The notes under the pieces: model-generated | Told to the model about the DNA's origin: nothing | Seen by the model: only the letters and a program-made list of their open reading frames with translations | The model's database searches: none | Assembly: GCF_009769755.1 (NCBI RefSeq) | Contig: NZ_SDWJ01000001.1 | Span: 682,001-746,000, forward strand | Direction: 5' to 3' | Origin: Sphingorhabdus profundilacus | GTDB lineage: Bacteria; Pseudomonadota; Alphaproteobacteria; Sphingomonadales; Sphingomonadaceae | Length of the DNA stretch: 64,000 nucleotides | Part shown: positions 37,339 through 48,112 of the stretch, piece after piece | Layout of the letters: the number at the start of each line of letters is the position of its first letter | Numbering within the stretch: position 1 is the stretch's first letter | Made by a program: the position numbers and the translations under genes

Positions 37339-38039
37339 GTGCAAGAGGCGGCGACGGCACCTTCTGTATTGAACACCGTAGTCAGATCGCGCGCATCACG
37401 GACCATCATTGCCGCGACGGCATTGATGTTTTCATAATCCTTGATGGCAAAGCCATTCAGAAAAAGCGGTTGATAGCGGTACCGAACCTCAGCGAACATC
37501 ACGGGCGTTCCTGCAATAGCAGTTACTTGACGACCCACAGGTCCCATGCCGCTCATATTCGTACCGCTTGGTTCGCCAGCAACGCCATATTGCGGGGTAA
37601 ATGTCGTCGCCAACCCCCGGCACCGCTGCCAGGCAATCTTGAATTTCCCGGTCGGATTGGGGTTGGCCATGGTTTCAAGGCTGGACAATATGATGCGGCC
37701 ATTGGGCACGGCGTTGCCATCTTCGACATGCGACCCGTAGATATCGAGATCGCCGGCATGAATTTCCGCACCGGTGAATAAGTCGTTGATCTGCGTTTCG
37801 GTGATCTTTTTGTTGGCCAAAGGATCACCTTCGCCAATGCGGGCTGCGTTGTCCGCCACCTGAAGCGCCAATTGCGACACTTGCGTTGACTCGGTCGCAT
37901 AATTGGCAAGCTCTGCCCCCGAAGCGACAAAGACCATAAACACAGGCGCAATGAATGCGAACTCGATCAAGGCGAGGCCGCTTTCGTTTGTGACGAGCGA
38001 GTTTGGCCCGCCCAAAATTCGTTTCGGTTTTCTAAGCAT
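37335..38039 (-). CDS. TadE/TadG-like pilus assembly protein
   Basis: A protein of about 234 residues with one N-terminal membrane helix preceded by [20 protein letters not shown], the TadE-type motif with the conserved Glu after the cleaved-prepilin-like segment. It is the last gene of three in a Tad (Flp pilus) set on this strand. ATG 38039 is chosen; it overlaps the upstream TadE gene by eight bases, and GTGAAG lies just upstream. The longer frame starts at 38165. The C-terminal part is periplasmic. Confidence 0.75.
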   Translation of the reverse strand: MLRKPKRILGGPNSLVTNESGLALIEFAFIAPVFMVFVASGAELANYATESTQVSQLALQVADNAARIGEGDPLANKKITETQINDLFTGAEIHAGDLDIYGSHVEDGNAVPNGRIILSSLETMANPNPTGKFKIAWQRCRGLATTFTPQYGVAGEPSGTNMSGMGPVGRQVTAIAGTPVMFAEVRYRYQPLFLNGFAIKDYENINAVAAMMVRDARDLTTVFNTEGAVAASCT

Positions 38040-38658
38040 CTTCACACTTTCGCGTAATGGCTGCTGCCTTTTGACCATAAGGCTGGTTCGCGATAACGGT
38101 CGACGCGGTAAGTTCGACACGGTTGCTGATACCCAGCAGGCCTGCCAACGGGAAAAGGCGATCATATCTGACGGTCGCCGAATATTTCACCGCGTCGCGG
38201 GTATAACCCTGACCGTCCGCAATACCATCAGCGTCAAAAGTACTGTTGTTGTTTTCGTCGATGTAATTTTCGTCATTATTACATTCGCCATCGCTGTTTG
38301 TATCATCCCACACTTCGCTTTCGGGAAATGCCGCGTCGGTAAAGGTGCGGAAATAGGATCGACTGAAACTGTCAGTGTCAAATTCGGCTGTGCGATGCAC
38401 GGCGGTGACCTGATCGATCACCTTTTGATCGACCGCAGCCTGCACTTCGGCAACCGTCCCTGTTTCCAATGCGGAATCGCGGGCGGCTTTGTTGATGGCG
38501 CCCTGCAATACCGACTTCATATATAATGTGTGGCCGAAATCGAAGCCGCCGAAAAGCAGTGTGAACATCACAGGTGAAATGACCGCGAATTCCACAATAG
38601 ACGTGCCTTCGCAGTCCTTCACAACTTTTACAAATGGCCGGCGAAATTTGGTAAGCAT
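38032..38658 (-). CDS. TadE-like pilus assembly protein
   Basis: A protein of about 208 residues. The N-terminus carries KDCEGTSIVEFAVISPVMFTLLFGGFDFGHTLY, a TadE-type transmembrane motif. The middle is acidic and Asn-rich (SDGECNNDENYIDENNNSTFD), which could bind calcium. ATG 38658 starts right after the stop of the TadG gene and the gene overlaps the next TadE-like gene by eight bases, so the three are one operon. Partner Tad genes (secretin, ATPase, TadB/C) are not in this window. Confidence 0.78.
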   Translation of the reverse strand: MLTKFRRPFVKVVKDCEGTSIVEFAVISPVMFTLLFGGFDFGHTLYMKSVLQGAINKAARDSALETGTVAEVQAAVDQKVIDQVTAVHRTAEFDTDSFSRSYFRTFTDAAFPESEVWDDTNSDGECNNDENYIDENNNSTFDADGIADGQGYTRDAVKYSATVRYDRLFPLAGLLGISNRVELTASTVIANQPYGQKAAAITRKCEDA

Positions 38659-38663
38659 AGTGA

Positions 38664-41015
38664 TCACCCCGTCAATTTGAGTTCGGAAATGGATTCAGCA
38701 ATTTTATTGAATGACTCGATTAACAACTGCGTGTTCGATGCCTCAAAGAAATGGTTATTTCTTGTTGTCGCACAGTTTTTCATGCGCTCGGTTGTGGCGA
38801 AATCTGTCGTGCCATAATAGACCACCCAAACAGTTACGCCGTTATTGCCGAGATTTTTGATCGCGCTGCATAATGCTATGGTCCGCGCGTCGGTATCAGC
38901 GTTCAATATGTTTCGTGTTGGATTTGTTCCGGTTGCAGTCCGTCGCCTGTCCCAACCTTCAATCCCATAGGGCGTGTAGTTGTTACCTGATGTTGCGGTT
39001 TCACCATCGGTCATGAAAATCATGTGTCGCTGAATTTCCTGACCATCGGGGGTCGTTGCATTTTCACTTGCAAACAAACCTGTAGGCGACAAAAGTCGTG
39101 CACCCCACAACAGGCCAATATCATGGTAGGTGTTGCCACCAGGTGATAGGGAATTCACATAGTTTTTATAACTGGTCGCACCACTCGCATCCCGATAGGT
39201 CGCCATTTTTCGTGCGGCAACTGACGGGCATCCGGGGCTGGTATTTCGGGACATTCCAGAAGGGTTGGACGAGCTTGTCGTGGCACGCCAGACATCCGCC
39301 AAGACAGGTTCAAAATAATCGGCGGAACCGTTCCCGTCGGAATCGAACCCGACATTGTTGTGACGGCCCCAAACGGCATTCGCCAATTGGAAGCCCCAGC
39401 GCGTGGCTTCATCGCTCGTATCGGGTATCATGTCGATGTCGAGGTCAAAGGCATCGTCCGGAATTGGATTGAAATCATCCGTCGGATCGCCGTCGTCATC
39501 TCTGACTGTCTGGCGTTCCTCAATACATCCACTCCAGGAAACACTCGCGTTCGAAACGATTCTGAGTGATGATGAAGTCGCTTGTCCCGAGAGGTTTACG
39601 GTGGTTGTCGTCTCGTTCAGGGGTAGATTGATCGAGCTGTTATAACTCGTACTGGTGTCATCACCGCCACCTGCCTGCAGGGACGACACGTTGAACGCGA
39701 CGGGTTTATAGATCCAACCGATGACACGTTGGCGTTGCAGCCATGTAATGGGTTTCGTGGACGTTCCGCCTGTTTGGGTTTTGGTATAATTTGTTGTGTG
39801 GGTGCGGCGTTCCAGAAAGCACGAAGTTGTGCCACTGCGACTTTCCCAGACATACCGGTATTGCGTCACTGTGAAAGGTCGCGTCTGATTGTGGGTCAAT
39901 ACTTGTTGGGAATCCGGATATACCGGCGTGGATGTTGTCAACGTGTTCGTTGTCGTGGAACCACCCGTTTCAGTAAGCGCCGTGAGCTGATTTGAGCTGC
40001 TCGGCAAGTTGTTGTAGGTGGAACCGGTGCAGCTCGAGCTACTGGTGGCCCCGGTTTGACGGAAGGGTTTTGTACCTTGCAAGGTAACGACATCCGAGGT
40101 GACATCAGACCAGCCGCTTGTACTTTGCCTGGTATTATAAGGATTTGTAGGCGGACTTGCCGGCGTCCAGTCGTTTAACCAGCCGGTAATACCACTCGCG
40201 CCGCCGACCGTCCATGTCCAAACATTTTCCAGGTCGGCCTGCCGCGACTGGAATGTTTGCGTGTCTTTATAATAGCCGTTTTGAAGGACCGAGCCGATAT
40301 TTACCTGCTCGTCAAACGGGACAAAGCCAAAGCGTAACTGCGTCAGGGTCGACAAATCGCCGATCGGGTTTGCCGACTTGTAGCAGTCCGCAGGTGTTAC
40401 ATCGTCAACATTTTGCCTTGCCAATGCTTCATAAAAACATTTGGTCGCCCGTTTCAGACCATTGATCTTGGTCAATCCGGTACTGTCACCCGGAATGGTG
40501 CTCGACATCGATCCTGTAACGTCCAGCACGAACATCACGTCAGTGTGCGGAATTTTCATCTGGCTGGTGCAGGTTACACTGACCGTGCGTTCGTCTTCAC
40601 CCAGAATTCGCATCAATGTCATTGGCACATCCGCCTGTGCAGTGCCATTTACCGTTCCGTTTGATTCGACAAAATTGCGGGTACGGTTTTCCGAACCGAG
40701 ATAGCCGTTCTCAAAGTTGAAATCGAACATCTGCAACCCGGACAAATAGGTTAAATCATTCACGCGGTTGCCGTCATTGTTGATGTCCCAGCGGCCGTTG
40801 CCCATAACCTTACGCGCAGCCAATGATCCAGCATCGCAGCCCGCCTGCAGGCGGTTTTTTACAGAATATAGCCGCGCCATGTCGACCGCACCGCCGACCA
40901 GACCGGCCATCGGAAATAGTGCAGCCGCGAAGATCGCAATAGTGTTGCCAGACTGGTCATTCCGCAATCGAGCGAGAAATCCGGTCCGCTTTCCAGCGTC
41001 GGTCTTTGCAGACAT
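38664..41015 (-). CDS. TadG-like pilus protein with VWA domain
   Basis: A protein of about 783 residues: an N-terminal TadG-type anchor (RNDQSGNTIAIFAAALFPMAGLVGGAVDMARLYSVKNRLQ), a VWA domain with MIDAS LDVTGSMS (Asp near residue 165), and a long Ser/Thr-rich insert (about residues 270-500) before the domain's second half (HMIFMTDGETATSGN ... NGVTVWVVYYGT). ATG 41015 is supported by GGGGAA eight bases upstream. It is first in an operon with two TadE-like genes and would sit in the periplasm as a pilus-assembly or surface-contact protein. Confidence 0.82.
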   Translation of the reverse strand: MSAKTDAGKRTGFLARLRNDQSGNTIAIFAAALFPMAGLVGGAVDMARLYSVKNRLQAGCDAGSLAARKVMGNGRWDINNDGNRVNDLTYLSGLQMFDFNFENGYLGSENRTRNFVESNGTVNGTAQADVPMTLMRILGEDERTVSVTCTSQMKIPHTDVMFVLDVTGSMSSTIPGDSTGLTKINGLKRATKCFYEALARQNVDDVTPADCYKSANPIGDLSTLTQLRFGFVPFDEQVNIGSVLQNGYYKDTQTFQSRQADLENVWTWTVGGASGITGWLNDWTPASPPTNPYNTRQSTSGWSDVTSDVVTLQGTKPFRQTGATSSSSCTGSTYNNLPSSSNQLTALTETGGSTTTNTLTTSTPVYPDSQQVLTHNQTRPFTVTQYRYVWESRSGTTSCFLERRTHTTNYTKTQTGGTSTKPITWLQRQRVIGWIYKPVAFNVSSLQAGGGDDTSTSYNSSINLPLNETTTTVNLSGQATSSSLRIVSNASVSWSGCIEERQTVRDDDGDPTDDFNPIPDDAFDLDIDMIPDTSDEATRWGFQLANAVWGRHNNVGFDSDGNGSADYFEPVLADVWRATTSSSNPSGMSRNTSPGCPSVAARKMATYRDASGATSYKNYVNSLSPGGNTYHDIGLLWGARLLSPTGLFASENATTPDGQEIQRHMIFMTDGETATSGNNYTPYGIEGWDRRRTATGTNPTRNILNADTDARTIALCSAIKNLGNNGVTVWVVYYGTTDFATTERMKNCATTRNNHFFEASNTQLLIESFNKIAESISELKLTG

Positions 41016-41148
41016 CGTGGCGTTCCCCTGTTCCACAGATTAAAATTCAATGTTAGCGATTATCAAATCAGCGTAAGCGCTTCTTAAATTTAAATGGTTA
41101 GTGGCCCGTTAACTGTGATTTGCCGCACAAACCGGTTGGGTTGTTGGA

Positions 41149-41745
41149 ATGATAGAGATAGTTGAACAGCTTCCACCGCCGCTGCGACTCGCGGTTGCTT
41201 ACGCGCCAAAGTCGACGCGGGTGCCATTTGCACTGTTGCTTTTGCTTGATGAACGTCTGGCCCAGATTATCCAACGGGCCACCGAACCGATGATCGCGCA
41301 GTTAAAGCTGGCGTGGTGGCGCGACGCTTTTGGAGCGCAAGCCGCCGAGCGACCCACAGGGGAGCCTTTGCTATCAGCTTTGTTCGATCAGGGCAGGCCT
41401 GAATTGCTGGCCATTGCGGGCGAGTTGGTCGATGCCTGGGAAATATTGCCATGTGATGGTGAATGGACCGCCGCCGAATTGGATGCCTTTGCCCAAAAGC
41501 GGGGTGATGCAGTTTTTAACGGGTATTGCCGTCTGATCGGACTGGGTCAAAGCGCCGCTGCAGCAGGAGAAGAATGGGCGAGAGGCGATGTTGCTTCCCG
41601 CTATGGTGGTGAGATGTCAGGTCAGGATGCACCCAATATTCCGATGCTAAAGGGTCGCATATTCCGGCCACTGACGATTTTGACACTGCTGTCTCGCGGT
41701 GTTTCCGGCCCCCGATTGATCTTGCATAGCTTGACGGGCCTTTAA
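41149..41745 (+). CDS. Squalene/phytoene-synthase-like protein
   Basis: A protein of 198 residues with a helical core and LKLAWWRDAF, the motif typical of the squalene/phytoene synthase-like group also found in the NDUFAF6 assembly-factor family; the Asp-rich catalytic motifs of true synthases are not evident, so enzymatic activity is doubtful. ATG 41149 has only a weak ribosome binding site. No carotenoid gene is adjacent. Confidence 0.65.
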   Translation: MIEIVEQLPPPLRLAVAYAPKSTRVPFALLLLLDERLAQIIQRATEPMIAQLKLAWWRDAFGAQAAERPTGEPLLSALFDQGRPELLAIAGELVDAWEILPCDGEWTAAELDAFAQKRGDAVFNGYCRLIGLGQSAAAAGEEWARGDVASRYGGEMSGQDAPNIPMLKGRIFRPLTILTLLSRGVSGPRLILHSLTGL

Positions 41746-41787
41746 ATTTCTGGCCACAACGGCATGACGTCAATTTGTGCTAGGGTT

Positions 41788-42258
41788 ATGGAATTGCAGA
41801 GAATATTGTTAGGTGGTATAGGTGCGCTGATGCTGGCGGCCGGGGGGCTGTGGCTTTGGCAGACACAGGCCGCATCGGAAAATCCGATTCCTGTGGCCCC
41901 TCCGGTGGAGGCTGTATCGGATGCATTGCCTAAAGCAGGCGTGAATGCGCCTGCCTTTGGTCCGCCGCCGCCATCGCCCCCCGAAGCGCCCAAGACCAGC
42001 CGAGAGGAAGTGCGGTTCAACCGTTATGACCGAAACCGTGACGAACTGATATCGCGTGTCGAAATGATGGGAAGCCGGACGAAAGCCTTTAAGCTGCTCG
42101 ATCGCGACGGTAATAATTTGCTGACGTTCGAAGAGTGGGCCGTTGCAACAGGAGATCGCTTTGCCGCCGCCGACAAGGATGCGGATAATTTGTTGACCCG
42201 TAAGGAATTTGCACGAACCCGGCCCAAACAAGCCGCTAAACCCGCTTGTCGATGTTAA
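41788..42258 (+). CDS. Membrane-anchored EF-hand protein
   Basis: A protein of about 156 residues. An N-terminal transmembrane anchor or signal (LLGGIGALMLAAGGLWLW) is followed by a Pro-rich linker and three EF-hand-like loops: DRNRDELISRVE (81-92), DRDGNNLLTFEE (105-116) and DKDADNLLTRKE (129-140). Loops two and three keep the main calcium ligands. It likely binds calcium in the periplasm. ATG 41788 is preferred over 41764 as it starts right before the hydrophobic segment; the ribosome binding site is weak for both. Confidence 0.75.
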   Translation: MELQRILLGGIGALMLAAGGLWLWQTQAASENPIPVAPPVEAVSDALPKAGVNAPAFGPPPPSPPEAPKTSREEVRFNRYDRNRDELISRVEMMGSRTKAFKLLDRDGNNLLTFEEWAVATGDRFAAADKDADNLLTRKEFARTRPKQAAKPACRC

Positions 42259-42276
42259 AATATATATAACAGTTGG

Positions 42277-43614
42277 TTAGGCCGCAATTTTATGAGCCTT
42301 TATCCACTGCGCCAGATCCGTGCGGGCGCGGGCGGTGATGGCAGCTTTGCGTTGTTTTTTATGGCAATTTTCTTCTAACGGAGCAAACAGGCCGAAGTTG
42401 ACATTCATCGGTTGATAGTCATCGGCATGTGCATCGCCCGTTATGTGTCCCAGCAAAGCGCCCAATGCCGTGGTTGCGGGGGGCTGGGGCACTTCGGAAC
42501 CGGTAAATTCGGCCGCCAGCATGATACCGGCCATCAACCCGATTGCGCTGCTTTCGACATATCCTTCGCATCCGGTAATTTGACCGGCAAAGCGAATATG
42601 GGGGGCGGTTTTCAGGCGCAATTGGCGATCCAGCAATATTGGTGAACGGATGAAAGTGTTGCGATGCAGGCCACCTAAACGGGCAAATTCAGCCCTTTCC
42701 AATCCAGGGATTGTGCGGAACAACTCCACTTGTGCGGCATGTTTCATCTTGGTCTGGAAACCCACCATATTCCAAAGGCTACCCAGCTTGTTGTCCTGCC
42801 GCAATTGCACGACTGCATGCATCCATCGGCCGGTTTTGGGGTTATCGAGACCCACCGGTTTCATCGGACCAAATCGCAAGGTATCCAGTCCGCGTGAAGC
42901 CATAACTTCTATGGGCATACAGCCTTCAAAATAAGGCGTATTCGCTTCCCATTCTTTGAACTCGGTTTTTTCGGAATCCATCAATCCTTGGTGAAAGGCG
43001 CGATATTGGGCTTCGTCCATGGGGCAGTTGATATAATCCTTGCCCTCGCCCTTATCCCAACGCGATGCGTACCAAGCGACATCCATGTCGATGCTGTCAT
43101 GATAGACGATTGGCGCAATGGCGTCGAAAAAGGCCAGCCGATCTTCACCGGTTTTCGCCATGATATTATGCGCCAAATTGGTTGCGGTTAGCGGGCCGGT
43201 TGCGATTATGGTCGGAACGTCGGACGAAATTTCATCAATCCGCTCGCGCACAATTTCTATATTGCTTATGTTTTTCAGTTTATTGGTTACTATTTCTGAG
43301 AATAAATCCCGGTCCACGGCCAGAGCCGACCCCGCCGGAACCTTTGCAACCTCTGCCGCTGACATGATGAGAGAGCCAAGTTCGCGCATTTCCTGATGGA
43401 GCAGGCCGACCGCATTGCTTTGTGCGTCATCTGAACGAAAGCTGTTTGAACAGACCAGTTCTGCAAGACCATCGGTTTGATGGGCCGGTGTCATTTCACC
43501 TGATCCACGCATTTCCGACAATCTGACACGATAGCCGCGCCGGGCCAACTGCCATGCGGCTTCGCTGCCGGCCAATCCTCCGCCGATGATATGTACGTCA
43601 TGTTTTTTGTCCAT
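42277..43614 (-). CDS. trmFO: tRNA m5U54 methyltransferase TrmFO (folate/FAD-dependent)
   Basis: A protein of about 445 residues. FAD-binding [15 protein letters not shown] at the N-terminus, a [20 protein letters not shown] stretch and the Cys-containing motif [17 protein letters not shown] are the typical TrmFO features; the enzyme methylates U54 in tRNA using methylenetetrahydrofolate. ATG 43614 ([13 protein letters not shown]) is chosen over the longer frame from 43665, which would overlap the divergent neighbour. Convergent with the EF-hand gene. Confidence 0.92.
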   Translation of the reverse strand: MDKKHDVHIIGGGLAGSEAAWQLARRGYRVRLSEMRGSGEMTPAHQTDGLAELVCSNSFRSDDAQSNAVGLLHQEMRELGSLIMSAAEVAKVPAGSALAVDRDLFSEIVTNKLKNISNIEIVRERIDEISSDVPTIIATGPLTATNLAHNIMAKTGEDRLAFFDAIAPIVYHDSIDMDVAWYASRWDKGEGKDYINCPMDEAQYRAFHQGLMDSEKTEFKEWEANTPYFEGCMPIEVMASRGLDTLRFGPMKPVGLDNPKTGRWMHAVVQLRQDNKLGSLWNMVGFQTKMKHAAQVELFRTIPGLERAEFARLGGLHRNTFIRSPILLDRQLRLKTAPHIRFAGQITGCEGYVESSAIGLMAGIMLAAEFTGSEVPQPPATTALGALLGHITGDAHADDYQPMNVNFGLFAPLEENCHKKQRKAAITARARTDLAQWIKAHKIAA

Positions 43615-43674
43615 GGCGATGGCGGCTATCAAAATTTCGTGGGAAAGCACAGGCAAAAGCGTCATGATGTCTCT

Positions 43675-44508
43675 ATGACATTCACCCTAAAAACATCCCG
43701 CGAAATGCTGATTACGCAGCCCCGATTGACGCTGCCAGCGCCAGACACCCATAAATATCTGCGCGGCCATGCAATGGTGATAAGCGGACCTGTGCTAAAG
43801 ACCGGCGCATCGCGGCTATGCGCCCAGGCGGCGTTGGCGGTAGGGGCGGGACTGGTGACGATATTGGGGGATCGCCCGGCGCTTTGTGAACAGGCGGCAC
43901 ATGTCACGGCGATCATGCTCAGGGAAAAGGACGCGACGCTCAGCGCCATTGATGATCGGGTGCGGGCCATCGCCGTAGGGCCGGGGGCAGGGGCCGACGA
44001 TAGCCTGCGCCTTTTGGTACTCCAATTGCTTGCCTTGAAGAAACCGGTCTTGCTGGACGCGGATGCTCTCACCGTTTTTTCAGACGGAAATATACAATTA
44101 TTCAATGCTATATCGGAAGATGTCGTCATGACGCCACATCTTGGCGAATTTGCGCGCCTGTTCCCCGATATTGCAACCGCAGATCCTGTTGCGGCGGCGG
44201 TGGAGGCGGCGCGACGGTCGGGCTCGGTCGTCCTTTTAAAGGGAACACACAGCGTGATTGCGGCGCCAACTGGGCGCTTTGCCATCAACCGGCATTCTTC
44301 CCCTTGGCTTGCGACAGCAGGGTCGGGCGATATCTTGTCCGGCATGGTCTGCGGATTGTTGGCCCAAGGTGTGCCGGCGTTCGACGCGGCGGCAATTGCG
44401 GCTTGGTTGCACGGCGATATCGGCATTCGCGCAGGTGCCGGGCTGACGGCGGACCGGATGGCAGAATATATTCCCCTTGTCTTGCAAGGATGTTTACAAG
44501 AAGGCTGA
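43675..44508 (+). CDS. ADP/ATP-dependent NAD(P)H-hydrate dehydratase (NnrD-type), stand-alone
   Basis: A protein of about 277 residues made of the C-terminal (dehydratase, ribokinase-like) domain of Nnr only: [29 protein letters not shown] and [14 protein letters not shown]. The N-terminal epimerase domain of bifunctional Nnr is absent, so an epimerase may be encoded elsewhere. The start is uncertain (ATG 43591, 43675 or 43705); 43675 is a compromise that spares the trmFO start region. The next gene starts 19 bases downstream. Confidence 0.82.
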   Translation: MTFTLKTSREMLITQPRLTLPAPDTHKYLRGHAMVISGPVLKTGASRLCAQAALAVGAGLVTILGDRPALCEQAAHVTAIMLREKDATLSAIDDRVRAIAVGPGAGADDSLRLLVLQLLALKKPVLLDADALTVFSDGNIQLFNAISEDVVMTPHLGEFARLFPDIATADPVAAAVEAARRSGSVVLLKGTHSVIAAPTGRFAINRHSSPWLATAGSGDILSGMVCGLLAQGVPAFDAAAIAAWLHGDIGIRAGAGLTADRMAEYIPLVLQGCLQEG

Positions 44509-44527
44509 GTTAAAGGGGAAAATGCCT

Positions 44528-45211
44528 ATGGCGCAGGATTTGGCGCACAAACGACCTTGGTTATTGGCCAGTCTGCTAGCCGGATTAAGCTTTCCGGCGA
44601 CATGGCTATGGTTGCCGATTGAGGGCGGGATATTTGCCATCATCTGGAAAATGGCAGCGGTGGGCTTGCTGGTTCCCTTCGCCTTGCGCCGCCATCATGT
44701 CGGCGAATTTATTTTGTTGGCTGTCATGTTGGCGCTGTACGCGCTGGGCGATGGGCTGATTGAGCTGAATATGACGGCCGGGGCCATTGCATTTGCCGCA
44801 GGGCATCTGGCGGCAATCGCAATTTATGCCCGCCACCGCAGGGTGGGTGCTGTTTTTAGCCAGAAGCTATTTGCGGTGATGCTGTTTCTTTTGACGCCGG
44901 TCATCGCCTATTTTGCGCCTGGAAATCCGGAACAAGGTGTTCAGGTCGCCGCCTATAGCGTCGTTTTGGCAGCCATGGCGGCCATGGCATGGAGCAGCAA
45001 TTTTCCAAGGTATCGCGTCGGTATGGGCGCCGTGCTGTTTGTTGTGTCAGACCTGTTGATCTTCGCCCGTCTTGGCCCCTTGGCGCAATCCGAAATGACC
45101 AGTGTGGCGATATGGTATCTTTATTATTTCGGCGTGCTGATGATTGCCGTCGGCGTCGCCCAAACATTGGTCAAGCGCGGCCATTATGCACAAGGGGAAG
45201 AGCGGGATTGA
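44528..45211 (+). CDS. YhhN/TMEM86-family membrane protein (lysoplasmalogenase-like)
   Basis: A protein of about 227 residues with seven or eight membrane helices. The family pattern is visible: ALYALGDGLIE in the third helix, FAAGHLAAIAIY, and FVVSDLLIFA in the seventh. Human TMEM86B of this family cleaves lysoplasmalogen; the bacterial role is unknown. ATG 44528 is chosen as AGGGGA lies eight bases upstream; ATG 44522 is too close to it. The upstream dehydratase gene is in the same operon. Confidence 0.72.
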   Translation: MAQDLAHKRPWLLASLLAGLSFPATWLWLPIEGGIFAIIWKMAAVGLLVPFALRRHHVGEFILLAVMLALYALGDGLIELNMTAGAIAFAAGHLAAIAIYARHRRVGAVFSQKLFAVMLFLLTPVIAYFAPGNPEQGVQVAAYSVVLAAMAAMAWSSNFPRYRVGMGAVLFVVSDLLIFARLGPLAQSEMTSVAIWYLYYFGVLMIAVGVAQTLVKRGHYAQGEERD

Positions 45212-45277
45212 ATTCCGGTCAATCGGACCGCAATTAAAAAACCCGCCCCCTGTTGCATGGGACATTTAGATCACGGC

Positions 45278-47986
45278 CTAGCCTTCATTCTCCGGCTCTT
45301 GCGTTGATGGTGTTTCGATTGCGTCATCGGTATCATCATCGCTTTCCTCAATTTTGGCGGCGCTGACAACATGTTCGTTCTCACCGACATTGAACAGGCG
45401 GACACCGGCCGTGCCGCGGCCCAGAACGCGTAAGCTGTCCAATGGCATGCGGATCAACTTGGCCTGATCGGTGACCAGCATCAACTGGTCGCCCTTGGTG
45501 GCCGGAAAGCTGGCGACGACGGGGCCGTTGCGTTCGACATTGTCGATATTGGTAATGCCCTGACCCCCGCGACCGGTGCGGCGATAGCCATAGGCCGATG
45601 AAAGCTTGCCATAGCCGTTGGCGCACACGGTCAGGATGAATTGTTCGCATTCGGCCATTTCCGAAATCCGCTCTGTGGAAAGTGTCGGCTCCCCTTCTTT
45701 TTCAGGCTTCCAGGGCGCAAAGCGCAGATAATCTTCCCGTTCCTCAGCCGTGGTTCCGACCCTTTGCAGGATCGACAGCGACATCACCTGATCATCCTTA
45801 CCCAATTTCATGGCACGTACACCCGTCGATGCGCGGCTTTGGAATTCGCGAATGTCATCGGCGGCAAAGCGGATCGCCTTCCCGTTGCGGCTGGCGAGCA
45901 ATATGTCGTCATCGACGCTCAGCAATTCGACTCCGATCAAACGATCGTCGGCATCTTCGCCTTCAAATTTCATGGCGATCTTGCCGTTGGATGGCACATT
46001 GGCAAAAGCGTCCATGCTATTGCGCCGTGCATAGCCTTTGGCCGTCGCAAAAACGACGCTCAAGCCGCCCCATTCGGCCTCATCCTCGGGCAAAGTCAAC
46101 ACGTTGGATATGACTTCGCCTTCGCCAAGCGGAAGCAGATTGACCATTGGGCGACCGCGTGTCTGCGGCCCACCCTCGGGCAGTTTCCATACTTTCAAGC
46201 GATACACTTTACCGATGTTGGAAAAGAACAGGACCGGCGTATGCGTGCTGGTGACGAACAATTCGGTAATCGCGTCCTCATCCTTCGTCGCCATACCGGC
46301 GCGACCCTTACCACCACGGGCCTGCGCGCGGAATGTGGCGAGTGGGGTGCGCTTGATATAGCCGCCATGGGTAACGGTCACGACCATTTCTTCGCGTTCC
46401 ATCAGATCTTCGTCGTCAAGACCGTCCCAGCTTGCGGTGATTTCGCACAGACGTGGTGTCGAAAATTCTGCGTCTATCGCCACCAGTTCATCGCGCAAGA
46501 CCGCATATAGTTTTACGCGGTCGCCCAATATTGCCAGAAACTCTGTAATACTGACGGCAAGTCCCGATAATTCCTTGCCAATTTCGTCACGACCAAGCGC
46601 TGTTAGGCGATGCAAACGCAGTTCGAGAATGGCACGGACCTGCAGTTCGGATAGCTGATAGCTGTCCCCCGTAACATCAGCCTCAACCGCCTCGACCAAT
46701 TTGATATAGGGGGCAATTTCGGCGATCGGCCATTGGCGGGCAATCAATGCAGCCCGGGCTTCGGCAGGGCTTGCCGACCCCCGGATAATGCGGACAACCT
46801 CATCCAGATTGGTGACCGCAACCACCAGCCCAAGCAAAAGATGGGCGCGTTCACGGGCCTTGTTCAGTTCGAACTTCGTGCGGCGGGTAATGACCTCTTC
46901 ACGGAACCGGACGAAACTTTCGATAATATCGCGCAGGTTAAGCACTTCGGGCCGTCCGCCACGAATGGCGAGCATATTGGCAGGGAAGCTCGATTGCGCC
47001 TGTGTATGCCGCCACAACTGGTTAAGCACGACATCCGTCGTCGCATCGCGCTTCAGATCAATGACGATCCGCACGCCCTTGCGGCTTGATTCATCACGGA
47101 TATCCGAAACGCCTTCAATCCGTTTGTCTTTCGCAGCTTCGGCAATTTTTTCGACGAGACCGGACTTGCCGACCTGAAACGGTATGCTGGTGAGAACGAT
47201 TGAACGCCGGTCGCCCCGGCCTTCTTCAATCTCATGCCGGGCGCGCATCATGATCGAGCCCTTGCCTTCACGATAGGCCGATCGTGCACCGCCTTGTCCC
47301 AAAATCAGCGGCGCGGTCGGAAAATCGGGCGCGGGTATGATCTCAATCAGCTCGTCAACCGAAATTGCCGGATTATCGATGTAAGCCAGACAGGCCCTGA
47401 TAACTTCCCCCAGATTGTGCGGCGGAATATTGGTCGCCATGCCGACCGCAATGCCGCCTGCACCATTGACCAGCAAATTGGGAAAGCGCGCGGGCAGAAC
47501 CTGCGGTTCCTGCCGGCTGCCGTCATAATTGGGTTGAAAATCGACCGTGTCCTTGTCGAGGTCATCGAGCAGGGCATTGGCAACCTTGTTCAACCGCGCC
47601 TCGGTATACCGCATCGACGCGGGGGGGTCGGGGTCCATCGAACCGAAATTGCCCTGACCGTCGATCAACGGCACGCGCAAGGACCAATCCTGTGTCATGC
47701 GTGCCAGGGCATCATAAATGGCGCTATCGCCATGCGGGTGATAATTGCCCATGACGTCGCCGACGATTTTTGCGGATTTGCGATAGGGCCGCCCGGCGAC
47801 AAAGCCGCCTTCCTGGCTGGCGAACAATATACGGCGGTGCACAGGCTTTAGTCCGTCGCGTACATCGGGAAGCGCCCGTGCCACGATGACCGACATGGCA
47901 TAGTCAAGATAGCTCGACTTCATTTCATCGACAATGTCGACCGGGGAAATATCTGAGGGGTCTAGAGTGGCATTATCATCGCTCAC
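45278..47986 (-). CDS. gyrA: DNA gyrase subunit A
   Basis: A protein of 902 residues that breaks and rejoins DNA in type II topoisomerase action. Catalytic Tyr127 in MRYTEA, the quinolone-determining stretch [15 protein letters not shown] (Ser88 and Asp92, wild-type-like), and the GyrA C-terminal beta-pinwheel with GyrA-box-like repeats ([29 protein letters not shown]). GTG 47986 is the start, with AAGGA about ten bases upstream. A DnaA-box-like site lies about 100 bases upstream. Confidence 0.96.
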   Translation of the reverse strand: MSDDNATLDPSDISPVDIVDEMKSSYLDYAMSVIVARALPDVRDGLKPVHRRILFASQEGGFVAGRPYRKSAKIVGDVMGNYHPHGDSAIYDALARMTQDWSLRVPLIDGQGNFGSMDPDPPASMRYTEARLNKVANALLDDLDKDTVDFQPNYDGSRQEPQVLPARFPNLLVNGAGGIAVGMATNIPPHNLGEVIRACLAYIDNPAISVDELIEIIPAPDFPTAPLILGQGGARSAYREGKGSIMMRARHEIEEGRGDRRSIVLTSIPFQVGKSGLVEKIAEAAKDKRIEGVSDIRDESSRKGVRIVIDLKRDATTDVVLNQLWRHTQAQSSFPANMLAIRGGRPEVLNLRDIIESFVRFREEVITRRTKFELNKARERAHLLLGLVVAVTNLDEVVRIIRGSASPAEARAALIARQWPIAEIAPYIKLVEAVEADVTGDSYQLSELQVRAILELRLHRLTALGRDEIGKELSGLAVSITEFLAILGDRVKLYAVLRDELVAIDAEFSTPRLCEITASWDGLDDEDLMEREEMVVTVTHGGYIKRTPLATFRAQARGGKGRAGMATKDEDAITELFVTSTHTPVLFFSNIGKVYRLKVWKLPEGGPQTRGRPMVNLLPLGEGEVISNVLTLPEDEAEWGGLSVVFATAKGYARRNSMDAFANVPSNGKIAMKFEGEDADDRLIGVELLSVDDDILLASRNGKAIRFAADDIREFQSRASTGVRAMKLGKDDQVMSLSILQRVGTTAEEREDYLRFAPWKPEKEGEPTLSTERISEMAECEQFILTVCANGYGKLSSAYGYRRTGRGGQGITNIDNVERNGPVVASFPATKGDQLMLVTDQAKLIRMPLDSLRVLGRGTAGVRLFNVGENEHVVSAAKIEESDDDTDDAIETPSTQEPENEG

Positions 47987-48084
47987 GCCGCGAAAATCCT
48001 TATATTTTTAGAATATTAGCATAGTAGCCGAGGCGGCCAAACAAAGCCACCCGAAGCCGCATGAAAAACGCCTTTTTCGACAAC

Positions 48085-48093
48085 TTATCCACA
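48085..48093 (+). promoter_or_regulatory. DnaA-box-like 9-mer upstream of gyrA
   Basis: TTATCCACA matches the DnaA box consensus TTAT(C/A)CACA. It lies 99 bases upstream of the gyrA start (complement) inside an imperfect palindrome CTTATC CACA GATAAG. A single match proves little. Confidence 0.35.
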
Positions 48094-48112
48094 GATAAGG
48101 CCCGAATTCGGC

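Noticed and set aside
37903-38526. Plus-strand frame across the TadE genes
   Set aside because: Opposite-strand shadow; the TadE motifs are on the complement.
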